Assembly: GCA_902634405.1 (NCBI GenBank)
Contig: CACPJY010000010.1
Span: 1-51,759 of the forward strand
From: an uncultured Synechococcaceae cyanobacterium
GTDB taxonomy: Bacteria > Cyanobacteriota > Cyanobacteriia > PCC-6307 > Cyanobiaceae
DNA length: 51,759 nucleotides
Direction of reading: 5' to 3'
Below, piece by piece: positions 40,851 to 49,107 of the stretch. Position 1 is the stretch's first letter. Each line of letters begins with the position of its first letter. A program made the translations under genes and the position numbers. A model generated the notes under the pieces. It had not been told where the DNA came from, ran no database searches, and was given only the letters and a program-made list of their open reading frames with translations.

Positions 40851-41684
40851 ATGAGAGTTATATATGATGCTGGTGCTAATCACGGGCAAAATATTCCTTA
40901 TTACCTTATAAAAGCTGATTTAGTAGTCGCAATAGAGGCGAACCCTGTACTTTGTGATGAAATAAGGTGTAGATATTCCGAAGAGATTAAATCTGGAAAA
41001 TTAATTGTAGAAAATTGTGCTTTAGTAGCCAAGAGCGAATCATTTAAGGAAGTAGATTTCTACATTCATATGAAATGTGATGTGGGAAGTCAATTCCCTA
41101 AGCCTAATGGTAACGAGATAGTGAACTATAAAAAGATCAGACTCCCCTCTAAATCAATAGTAGATATCATCAATCATTATGGGCAACCTTATTATATTAA
41201 GCTAGATATAGAAAATTATGATGCAGTAATACTTGATGAGCTTTTTCTCAATTCAATTTTTCCAAAGTTTATTTCTGCAGAGCCACTTTCTTCTAACGAT
41301 ATAATCAATCTTCTAAAGTATCAGGGCAATTATAATTGTTTTAAATTAGTAGATGGTGCTTCTGTTTTCAGACGTTATAAGAATAAGATAATTAAAGGTA
41401 TAGATAATAATAATCATAACTATAGTCATCCTTCTGGATCTGCAGGTCCTTTTGGTGAGGAAATTGATGGTTACTGGATGCCAGGATTTCTTTTCAAAAG
41501 AATGTTCTTTCTAGAAGGAGCTGGGTGGAAGGATATCCATGCCACAAAAATAACGGGAATTGAGTCTTTTTGGATATACATTGGTGGATCTCTTATGATT
41601 TTAAGATACCTACCAGCATATATTTTAAAAACAATTGCCAGGGTAATAAATAAAATAAGTTATTTAATCAGTCCTGTAGGGTAG
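40851..41684 (+). CDS. FkbM-like SAM methyltransferase
   Basis: 277 residues. The SAM motif is VIYDAGANHGQNIPYYL, with VVAIEANPVLCDEI following, and the FkbM-like YYIKLDIENYDAVILDELF. The C-terminal third has aromatic and hydrophobic stretches (YWMPGFLFKRMFFLEGAGW, ILRYLPAYILKTIARVI) that suggest membrane association. FkbM enzymes O-methylate sugars of glycans or polyketides. It opens the surface-glycan-like cluster that runs to 45627. Confidence 0.8.
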   Translation: MRVIYDAGANHGQNIPYYLIKADLVVAIEANPVLCDEIRCRYSEEIKSGKLIVENCALVAKSESFKEVDFYIHMKCDVGSQFPKPNGNEIVNYKKIRLPSKSIVDIINHYGQPYYIKLDIENYDAVILDELFLNSIFPKFISAEPLSSNDIINLLKYQGNYNCFKLVDGASVFRRYKNKIIKGIDNNNHNYSHPSGSAGPFGEEIDGYWMPGFLFKRMFFLEGAGWKDIHATKITGIESFWIYIGGSLMILRYLPAYILKTIARVINKISYLISPVG

Positions 41685-41875
41685 CTTCAATTGCATCTAG
41701 AAGCAGTTAATTAAATAGATCTCAACTACTTAGTTCCTGATTGATTGTTTTAAGCTATGAATCCTATTTCGCTATAGGGTCTTTTAACACCCTTACCCTT
41801 TGCGCGTTTTATCCATCACCTTGTATTATGATAAGCATTTTAGCCTTGTGGATGCTTCTCTAGTTGTAATTTTAC

Positions 41876-41904
41876 TTGTGACTCAAAAAGAACTAATCTA
41901 TAAT
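41876..41904 (+). promoter_or_regulatory. sigma70-type promoter
   Basis: TTGTGA at 41876 and TATAAT at 41899 with exactly 17 bp between. It sits 45 bp upstream of the GTG at 41950. Confidence 0.6.
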
Positions 41905-41949
41905 AAATTAGAGTAAAGCTAACTCAACTTTATAGCTGATGGTCTTGTT

Positions 41950-43422
41950 GTGACTTTAGAAGATTGGAATAGATACACTCTTCAAACAGATTTGATCCTT
42001 TCTGAAAAGGATTCAAATCAATACACATTAGGTATCTCTATCTTAAACCCTACCTATCCAAGACAGGAAGACTTATTGAAAGTTAATCGAATTTTGGAAG
42101 GTAAGTCTGTGACACCTTTTAGCATATTTATCAAAAAAATAAGAAACTATATTTTATCAGTAAAGCATTATCTAAAGCTTTTAGCCCTCCCTAGCTTTGT
42201 TAGTTGGCTTGACTTGCTTCCACGAAAAGCAGATGTTTTGATTCTTTCCCATATTACAAATATCAATCAGCTAAGTTCTCCTAATGATCCATATTTTGGA
42301 CTTTTAACTAGTCACTTGTCTCTTGAAGGTCATAAAGTTGTAGTTGGCCTTATTCCTCACTGTGATGTTTCTTTTAAAGAAGTCATCAGAGCATCAAAGC
42401 GAGACAATGTTTCTTATATCATCTTGCCCTTGAGAGCTTCCTATCTAGATAGTAGAGCTATAAAAAAAGCTCTACTATTTGAGCATCAAAGATTGCTACA
42501 TATTTCTAATAATATGGGTAACTTACTACGCTTTGCAGCAATAGAAGTATTGGGACTCAGATCTTTTTGGAATCAGATCTTAACACATCAGGTTACACAA
42601 ATAGTCTCTAAATTAGGAATTAAATTCGTTATCACTACATACGAAGGTCATGCATGGGAGCGCACTATTTGTGAATCTATTCATAATACAACTATCTCCT
42701 GTAAGTGCTTCGCTTACTTGACAGGAACTATTTTTCAGTACCAACACTCAATAACCCGAATACTTAAAAAGAGTTGCAATCCAGATGTGATCTTTAGCCC
42801 AGGCACTTTATCTACAGATTTTCTACGCAGTTCTTTTAAGGAATATCTACCAGTCTATACCTTAGGCTCCTCGAAGTATATTCACAATAAATCCTCTGAT
42901 TATTCACAACGAAAGGGAATTCTTTTTTTACCAGAGGGAGTGCTGTCTGAGGCAATAGAAATGGGGCAATTCGCTTTAATGGTTTCCATGCTTTTACCAG
43001 ATGCCTCGATTTATTTCCGACTACATCCAATAATTTCTCAACGCAAAGTTTCAGAGCATATTCTTAAATATACCCAAAAACCTGATAACTTTATATTTAG
43101 CTTGGATGATATTTCCCTAGATGCTGATAAATCTATTATGGCCTTATATAAAGGAAGCACAGCAATTGTAGAGGCAATGCAATCAGGCTGTTTACCATAC
43201 CGACTTCTTCAACAGAGTAATGCCTATTCTCCAGATCCACTTTGGCTTGTTTCAGATAATATTAGTGTTATAAGGTGTCACCAGGAATTAGTCACGACTT
43301 ATGAAAAGAATGCAGCTAACATTATTATAAATAAAGATTTCTCTAGCCAATATCAGGCTATTGAGTTATCTAAAGAACTACTTTCGGAATTTCAGCCTAA
43401 TGTATTTTCTCAAAATACTTAA
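41950..43422 (+). CDS. GT-B-like surface-carbohydrate protein
   Basis: 490 residues from GTG 41950. The two-domain layout (DVLILSHITNINQLSSPNDP, then ITTYEGHAWERTICESIHN, then YFRLHPIISQRKVSEHILKY and ALYKGSTAIVEAMQSGCLPY) recalls GT-B glycosyltransferases and capsule synthesis proteins related to TagB/CDP-glycerol transferases. The late STAIVEAMQSGCLP motif resembles a nucleotide-binding loop of GT-B enzymes. No signal peptide. Family-level call only; it is a predicted glycan-assembly enzyme within a surface cluster. Confidence 0.65.
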   Translation: MTLEDWNRYTLQTDLILSEKDSNQYTLGISILNPTYPRQEDLLKVNRILEGKSVTPFSIFIKKIRNYILSVKHYLKLLALPSFVSWLDLLPRKADVLILSHITNINQLSSPNDPYFGLLTSHLSLEGHKVVVGLIPHCDVSFKEVIRASKRDNVSYIILPLRASYLDSRAIKKALLFEHQRLLHISNNMGNLLRFAAIEVLGLRSFWNQILTHQVTQIVSKLGIKFVITTYEGHAWERTICESIHNTTISCKCFAYLTGTIFQYQHSITRILKKSCNPDVIFSPGTLSTDFLRSSFKEYLPVYTLGSSKYIHNKSSDYSQRKGILFLPEGVLSEAIEMGQFALMVSMLLPDASIYFRLHPIISQRKVSEHILKYTQKPDNFIFSLDDISLDADKSIMALYKGSTAIVEAMQSGCLPYRLLQQSNAYSPDPLWLVSDNISVIRCHQELVTTYEKNAANIIINKDFSSQYQAIELSKELLSEFQPNVFSQNT

Positions 43423-43548
43423 TGAACTTGTAAAATCAAGATGGTTTTTATTAATATCTAGATTATTGAATCGTTCTTATTTCTTGGAATCTTAGAGCGG
43501 AAAATGCTATGATTGATAGCAATGTTATATATATGACGGATATCTTTT

Positions 43549-44598
43549 ATGATAAGTCCTCGCCCTAGAAACTGTTATGTAAATGAGAGATCGAAAAATC
43601 TTATTTGGTTAGATAGAAACGAAGTGATACTTGACAGCCACAAAGCCATTCATAGAAAGGTTCTCTCTGAGATCGACCCTTTGAATATTTGTACATATCC
43701 AGACCTGTATAAGTGTTATCATGCTCTTTCTGATTATTTAGATCTTCCTGTTGAAAATATATTCTTTACTGCTGGTTCAGATGGTGCAATAAAATTATGT
43801 TATGAAGTCCTCCTAGAACACAATGATTTTGTTCTTAGAACAGAACCAACTTATGGAATGTATCCTATTTATGCAGAGCAAAATAACGTCCAAGAAGTTA
43901 TCTGTAATTATCGAAGATCCGATACTTCTATTTATTTAGATGTTGATGAATTCATTTCACTCATGCGTAAACATACACCTAAACTAGTATGTATTCCTAC
44001 TCCAGATAGTCCAACTGGGGCATTACTTGCCGAGAATGATATTAAGCATATCATCGATGTAGCAAAAGAATTATCGATATATCTTCTTATAGATGAAGCC
44101 TATTATCCTATTTCAGAGTTTACATCTATTAAGTTTTTGAATCAATATGAAAAGATAATAATTATCCGCACTTTTAACAAGGCTTGGGCTTGTGCTGGGC
44201 TTCGTATAGGATATGCAATTGCCGCCCCCGGAATTATTGATAAATTTAATGATGTTAGAGCGATGAGGGAAATAGGTGGATTTGAGTCTGAATTTGTCAG
44301 ACACTTGTTGTCTTACAAAAACGAGATAATGGAAAGCATCTTTAAGCTCCGTGATAACAAGATTTACTTTGAGGAATCTTTATCATCCTTAGGTTATGAA
44401 ACTCTAAACACAGCAGCGAACTTTAGCCTTGTTGACTTTGGTAATGATAAATCTTTTTTAGAAAGTGAGATATCTAATCATTTTATTTATAGAACTAACT
44501 TCCAGCATCCATCAATGATTAACCTTACACGATTTACTATTAGTGATAAATCAAAGATGGAATATCTAATTAACCTGATTACTCGTATCTGTAATTGA
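43549..44598 (+). CDS. HisC-like PLP aminotransferase
   Basis: 349 residues of the fold-type I aminotransferase. TAGSDGAIKLCYEVLL, PTPDSPTGAL, LLIDEAYYPISEF with its conserved Asp and Tyr, and RTFNKAWACAGLRIGYAIAA with the PLP Lys near residue 209. Similar to histidinol-phosphate aminotransferase but shorter at the ends, and in a surface cluster, so it may make an amino sugar or aminophosphonate-type building block rather than histidine. A hairpin at 44602 ends it. Confidence 0.85.
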   Translation: MISPRPRNCYVNERSKNLIWLDRNEVILDSHKAIHRKVLSEIDPLNICTYPDLYKCYHALSDYLDLPVENIFFTAGSDGAIKLCYEVLLEHNDFVLRTEPTYGMYPIYAEQNNVQEVICNYRRSDTSIYLDVDEFISLMRKHTPKLVCIPTPDSPTGALLAENDIKHIIDVAKELSIYLLIDEAYYPISEFTSIKFLNQYEKIIIIRTFNKAWACAGLRIGYAIAAPGIIDKFNDVRAMREIGGFESEFVRHLLSYKNEIMESIFKLRDNKIYFEESLSSLGYETLNTAANFSLVDFGNDKSFLESEISNHFIYRTNFQHPSMINLTRFTISDKSKMEYLINLITRICN

Positions 44599-44601
44599 CT
44601 G

Positions 44602-44626
44602 ATATCACTTTACAGGCTAGTGATAT
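44602..44626. terminator. hairpin between convergent genes
   Basis: ATATCACT-TTACAGGCT-AGTGATAT: an 8 bp perfect stem with TCTCCTTTTT on the plus strand side. It would end the aminotransferase transcript and possibly the radical SAM transcript. Confidence 0.7.
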
Positions 44627-44640
44627 TCTCCTTTTTCACG

Positions 44641-45627
44641 CTATCCATTTTTATATTGTTTTTTCCATTCTTCAAATTCTTCTTTACCCATTAATACTCC
44701 TTCAACATCGCAAACCTCGCAAGCTTTTGATTGACTCCTGTCAGAGTTAATTAGAGCTTTTCTTAGATTGTTCATCCGAACTGAATTCCATATATCATCA
44801 ATGATGTGCTGATCTTTTGCATTCCCTAATACCTCATTCTTTGCCCAGTCATGTGTACATATCAGATAATCACCATTGAAGTCAATCATCATTGCATAAA
44901 ATGGGTAGTAGCATGGACTCTTTAGTGAATTTTCAAGGGCTGGAATAGAGTACTTTGCATTCTCCATCATCCCACCTCTGTTCGATAAGTTAATTCCAAA
45001 ATCATCTAAGGCTATTTCTCCATCTCTTTCTCTCCGAAAGTATCTCTTTCTGAGCACATATCTATTCTCTGGTATGCCTAATTGGTTAAACAGATCCTTT
45101 ACATCTTTATGCCTTTCTTCTGATTCATATATGCTACACACTATTGTATCTAAGCCGTTGTCAAATAGGCTGGATATCTTTCTAGCAGTGAGAAGATCAG
45201 TGTTTGTATTTATTTCAATCGCACTATTTCTATGATAAGACCTAATAATTGAGATCATATTTTCTAGGTTCTTGCTTAGAAGAGGCTCGGAAAATCCAGA
45301 AAATGAAAAGTAGTATTTTCTGTCATACTGAGATAATTCAATTGCTATTTTTTCTATTACTTCTTCCTTGAGATGTTCATTAGTGGATTCGTAATCAGGG
45401 GATGATCTAGGGCAAAAGGAACAACTTCTATTGCATAAGCCTGATGCACTAAACTCTATATGTGAGGGATAAAGCAATGATTTATTGTCCTGACTATTGA
45501 TAATATTTTTCTTCCTCTGAATATTACTGTCTGCCTTCCTCCTCATTGTATTTATTAGGAAATCATCTAGACAATAACAGATCCGGAACAACTTCTCTTG
45601 TGATCTGCAGATATCAAAAAGAACCAA
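44641..45627 (-). CDS. radical SAM/SPASM domain protein
   Basis: 328 residues as read; an internal start at MRRKAD (about residue 28) is possible. The radical SAM cluster is CNRSCSFCPR, with Cys65, 69 and 72 (C-x3-C-x2-C). A C-terminal Cys-rich part (SPCYYPFYAMMIDFNGDYLI, CTHDWAKNEVLG, KACEVCDVEG) fits a SPASM-type second 4Fe-4S site. The SPASM type modifies peptides or sugars. Convergent with the aminotransferase; it closes the surface-type cluster. Substrate unknown. Confidence 0.85.
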   Translation of the reverse strand: MVLFDICRSQEKLFRICYCLDDFLINTMRRKADSNIQRKKNIINSQDNKSLLYPSHIEFSASGLCNRSCSFCPRSSPDYESTNEHLKEEVIEKIAIELSQYDRKYYFSFSGFSEPLLSKNLENMISIIRSYHRNSAIEINTNTDLLTARKISSLFDNGLDTIVCSIYESEERHKDVKDLFNQLGIPENRYVLRKRYFRRERDGEIALDDFGINLSNRGGMMENAKYSIPALENSLKSPCYYPFYAMMIDFNGDYLICTHDWAKNEVLGNAKDQHIIDDIWNSVRMNNLRKALINSDRSQSKACEVCDVEGVLMGKEEFEEWKKQYKNG

Positions 45628-45732
45628 GCCATCTCATAAGCTCTTTAGCGAAAGCTTTTTTCAAAATGGCTCTCAATGTATTGTCTAGGTTTTGAATATT
45701 TTCTCACGATCCAAGCTGGTGATTTTCTTCGT

Positions 45733-47436
45733 TCATGAGGAGCAGCTGTAGTGAGATACGCCTCCGACATTGAAGAATTCCCTAGGCTTTAGGCGGCAAT
45801 ACTTTTTCTCGACTTCCCCGGATTGTTCGTCATATGGGTTGCTTAACACAGTGTGAAGCTCCTTTATGAGGCTGTAATCATTGAGTTCAGCCTTCTTGTA
45901 CGCAGGTGTGATCAGCCACTCCCTCCAGGCGTACTTAGGGTTGACGGCTTTCATCGCAGTGGATGTAACTTCGCGTTCACGGCAGCACATGATCAGATTC
46001 CGCCACCGATTTAGCCATCTATCCCATTGATGGTCTACCTGTTCTGAGCTGGGTAGGTAGAAGCTCTCTTTCAAGGGTGTCATTTGGTCTGGAATTTGAG
46101 AAAGCCTTCGGAAAAAGATTGTGTAGTCCACCTTGGAGAGAACCATGAGTTGCAGCAGTTCCTTCACCAGAACTTCGTCGTAACTGATTAGACCGAGCTT
46201 TTTTGCCCACATTGCTTCGATCTCCTGGCTTATAGCTTTGGCAAAGCCCTCTTGTATTTGATTTAGCCTTGTCAGAGCCTCTGTGTTATCGCTGAGCAAT
46301 GGTTGGATTGCTGTACAGAACATATGAAAATTAGCTTCGGCAGCAATTGGTTGATTGAAGAATGAAAAGTGGTTACCTCCTCCTGTCCAGGGCTGAAAAC
46401 TTGGATCGAAGAGTTCGCAGAATCCGAAGGGGCCGTAGTCTAGGGTGAAGCCGCCTGCGGAGCAGTTATCACTGTTGAAATTTCCTTGGCAGTAGCCAAC
46501 GCGCATCCAGTTAGCTACCAGTGATGTAAGTCGTCCTCGAAACAAATGGGCGAGCGTTACAACTTGATCGGCGAAGTTAAGCCTGGGATCAATTATCCCC
46601 TGGTAATTTCGTTCTATTAGGTGCTTGACTATCATTTGTAGTTCTTCTAAGGCACCCTGATTCCCGTTTTTGCGTACACGACGGGCAAATAGCTCAAGCT
46701 GTCCGACACGCAGAAAGGAGGGTGCGACGCGTGTTGTGATAGCCACAGGGGTGTCTAGCAGGATGTCGGGATTGATGGACCGGGAGTCTTCTGCGTACCA
46801 GGGCCTGCTCACTTTTTCAGATCGGGAGACGTACAGCGTCAGAGAGCGTGAGGTCGGGACACCGAGGGCTTGCATATAGTCCTGCGCAAGAAATTCGCGA
46901 ACGCTGGAACGGAGCACGGCACGTCCATCTGCTCCACGACAATAGGGAGTAGGGCCTCCACCTTTCAGTTGCATCTCCCATCGCTTGCCCTTGAAGAGGC
47001 CTTCGAAAACCGAAATTGCCCGGCCATCCCCATAGCCATTGCCGCTCCCAAAAGGACACTGTTGGATGTACTCAGTGCCATATATCGACAAGGCATATCC
47101 GGTCGCCCAACCGACAGGACGCATGGGTTGTCTCGCTACAGTGATGTCGCCTGTAAATAGACGACAGAATTCTTCGTCTAGAGCTAATTGATCACTCAGA
47201 CCTAGTTCATAAAATAGCGTTTTGCTGTGAGCTATGTATTCTGGATCTGGAATAGCAGTGGGGGTTACCGGTACGAAATGACCGGCGAAGACTTGACGAG
47301 GATTGTGATCGTGACCATCCGCGGTCGCCTCTGGATCCGGGTGGAGTGAATCCATTAGGGAATAGTCAGCTCGTTTTAAGAATTCAGAGAAAGTTTTTGT
47401 TGTTTTCGATTCGAAGGGGGTCGAGCTGGTTTGCAT
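45733..47436 (-). CDS. selO: SelO family protein adenylyltransferase
   Basis: 567 residues. Signature blocks: [50 protein letters not shown], and [20 protein letters not shown] with the catalytic Asn and Asp. It transfers AMP from ATP to proteins in redox control. The last four residues are SCSS; Cys at the antepenultimate site corresponds to selenocysteine of animal SelO. The His common in HGVMNTDN is Gln here (QGNFNSDN). Its base composition is clearly GC-richer than the neighbours, most strikingly at 46600-47300, so recent acquisition from a GC-richer relative is likely. Confidence 0.92.
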   Translation of the reverse strand: MQTSSTPFESKTTKTFSEFLKRADYSLMDSLHPDPEATADGHDHNPRQVFAGHFVPVTPTAIPDPEYIAHSKTLFYELGLSDQLALDEEFCRLFTGDITVARQPMRPVGWATGYALSIYGTEYIQQCPFGSGNGYGDGRAISVFEGLFKGKRWEMQLKGGGPTPYCRGADGRAVLRSSVREFLAQDYMQALGVPTSRSLTLYVSRSEKVSRPWYAEDSRSINPDILLDTPVAITTRVAPSFLRVGQLELFARRVRKNGNQGALEELQMIVKHLIERNYQGIIDPRLNFADQVVTLAHLFRGRLTSLVANWMRVGYCQGNFNSDNCSAGGFTLDYGPFGFCELFDPSFQPWTGGGNHFSFFNQPIAAEANFHMFCTAIQPLLSDNTEALTRLNQIQEGFAKAISQEIEAMWAKKLGLISYDEVLVKELLQLMVLSKVDYTIFFRRLSQIPDQMTPLKESFYLPSSEQVDHQWDRWLNRWRNLIMCCREREVTSTAMKAVNPKYAWREWLITPAYKKAELNDYSLIKELHTVLSNPYDEQSGEVEKKYCRLKPREFFNVGGVSHYSCSS

Positions 47437-47657
47437 AGGTCTATTCGCACTTGTCTTTAAGGTTTGAGCTGCCTGGGGATGCCTCTGCAGTTGAGTGTAT
47501 CCTCGGGTTTTATTATCTACTAAAGAGCAATACTCCTTGATGTAATGACGATTCGTAGTTGATTAATTCAAAGTTTACTTTTGCTCACGCAAGGGTTTTT
47601 CTAGAGTTTGATTTTTTGACTGTCGACTATTCATAGATTTAGCTCTTTAATGGATTT

Positions 47658-47840
47658 ATGGATCCATTTGACCCTGCTCTTCAAAGCACCGTGGTTTCTG
47701 GTTGGAAGCCATTGTTATCACTCGCTTTATTTGCAGGAGTGGGTGCGTTTTTTTTAGGAGCCCTAGTCACTGCTCTTCGGAGAGGAATAAAAGAAGAGGG
47801 GTGGTTTGGTGGAAAAAAGGAAGATGGGGGTTCTTCCTAG
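47658..47840 (+). CDS. small single-pass membrane protein
   Basis: 60 residues, MDPFDPALQSTVVSGWKPLL then SLALFAGVGAFFLGALVTAL and a basic, Gly-rich end (RRGIKEEGWFGGKKEDGGSS). One strong helix. I believe a similar short protein is common in picocyanobacteria, but cannot name it. Monocistronic. Confidence 0.6.
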   Translation: MDPFDPALQSTVVSGWKPLLSLALFAGVGAFFLGALVTALRRGIKEEGWFGGKKEDGGSS

Positions 47841-47919
47841 AATATCCTTGGAGGGACAATAACTAGATCAACTTAATTGAGTGAGAGGCTGCAAAGTATG
47901 TGCATCCATTTCAAAACTT

Positions 47920-48315
47920 ATGACCTCAAATAAAGAAGGCTTTGATTCCTTCAAAAATTTCACCGAGGAACAACTCTCAGAGCTGGTTAAGGCTAATGAT
48001 GCTTTGGATCAGGAAGAGGCCAGAATAAGAAATGAAGATAGAGAGGAAGAAGCAAAAAAAAGATCTGAGGAGAAACCTTTTAGACGTTTAAGAAAGTCTC
48101 CTCTTGAAATTGTAAACCGATCCTTATTTCTTTTGTTCCTAGGTAGTTTCCTGTTCTCATTTGTTTCTGCCTTCGCCATAAGTCGATGGTGGTTTTTCTG
48201 GTATCTAATCAGTGCTTTTTCATGTATTTTGTATACACCAAATAGGAAAGCTCTTAAAGAATTGCTAGATGCATGGCCTAACACTATTGATTTAACCAAG
48301 GGTCCCAAGAAATAA
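47920..48315 (+). CDS. hypothetical membrane protein with charged N-terminus
   Basis: 131 residues from ATG 47920; a GTG at 47881 would add 13. The N-terminus is highly charged (KANDALDQEEARIRNEDREE), followed by two helices (SLFLLFLGSFLFSFVSAFAI and WWFFWYLISAFSCILY) and a polar end. It could be a membrane scaffold. A terminator-like hairpin follows at 48322. Function unknown. Confidence 0.6.
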   Translation: MTSNKEGFDSFKNFTEEQLSELVKANDALDQEEARIRNEDREEEAKKRSEEKPFRRLRKSPLEIVNRSLFLLFLGSFLFSFVSAFAISRWWFFWYLISAFSCILYTPNRKALKELLDAWPNTIDLTKGPKK

Positions 48316-48321
48316 TCGAAA

Positions 48322-48363
48322 CCCTCATTACTAGTACTGGCAGGGGTTAAGAGGGATTTTTAA
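48322..48363 (+). terminator. terminator-like hairpin
   Basis: CCCTC (48322) pairs with GAGGG (48351), followed by ATTTTTAATT. An alternative inner stem may also form (AACCC with GGGTT). Confidence 0.5.
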
Positions 48364-48440
48364 TTCGTTGAGAATGGTTGCCAACTTCAAATACACTTGT
48401 CCACTGGCTAGTTGTGGATTTTAGTCAGTTCAAGTGATTC
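48362..48440 (+). repeat. dispersed intergenic repeat, diverged copy K
   Basis: AATTCGTTGAGAATGGTTGC, CCACTGGCTAGTTGTGGATT, TTAGTCAGTTCAAGTGATTC follow the order of the main repeat. It is the weakest copy I list. Confidence 0.4.
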
Positions 48441-48589
48441 GGCTGAATCGGAGGGTGTGAACACAGGTGGAACATTCGTTGCCTTGATTAGGTAAACATC
48501 TTTTCAAAAAATGAGCATAAAAGTATGGTTTGTCGTCTTGTTATGAGCTGATTAATCTAAAGTTAATATACAAAAGTCAAAATGGATAG

Positions 48590-48928
48590 ATGGCCTGTAA
48601 CTTCACGATTTCCAATTCTGCAGCTGCAGAATTAATAAGACAAGCTGCATGTGGAGGAACTCCCGGAGAAATGTATATTGATTTGTTGCCCGATGGCTTT
48701 GATGAAGGGTGGTTATATATTCGATTAAAATGTAAGAAAGAAGCTGGCAGACCTATTGCAAGAACTGATGGGATCACATTATTTGCACCTGCAGACCAAT
48801 TTAGTCTATTGGAAGGTTTGAGTCTTGATTATTACGGTGACTTGAGTGGAGGAGGGTTTTTGATTAGCACACCAGAAGGAGCACAACGAAGTCCATGTGG
48901 CTCAGGGTTTAAAATGCTTAGTAAGTGA
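48590..48928 (+). CDS. IscA/HesB-like protein lacking the usual cysteines
   Basis: 112 residues of the A-type carrier fold: TISNSAAAELIRQA at the start, GITLFAPADQFSLLEGLSLD and YYGDLSGGGFLISTPEGAQR. Canonical A-type carriers have a first Cys in the mid-protein and a closing C-x-C-G. Here the end reads SPCGSGFKM, so only one of the two terminal Cys remains, and no clear first Cys is in place (LKCKKE is near). It may not hold a cluster in the usual way. Such variants are seen in cyanobacteria. Function unclear. Confidence 0.7.
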   Translation: MACNFTISNSAAAELIRQAACGGTPGEMYIDLLPDGFDEGWLYIRLKCKKEAGRPIARTDGITLFAPADQFSLLEGLSLDYYGDLSGGGFLISTPEGAQRSPCGSGFKMLSK

Positions 48929-49107
48929 TTAATTGATAAGGATCAAGCTCTTGAGACCTTTTGTCTATACGGACAAGGCCCCCCTCTGAACGAGCTTAAA
49001 TAGATCTTCTCTATTAGCAAGGTGATCTAGATGACTCTGCATTGCGTGGCTCTTGATAGACGTTTGCTTGCTAACCCCTTAGGAGATGGGAAGCATTGCG
49101 AGCCTGA

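Noticed and set aside
45646-45675. AAGCT...AGCTTTTTT hairpin upstream of the radical SAM gene as a terminator
   Set aside because: Only five base pairs with mismatches, and on the plus strand no gene ends there.
46870-47160. 96-codon ORF opposite selO
   Set aside because: Its length follows from the higher GC of selO; the minus strand carries the conserved SelO motifs.
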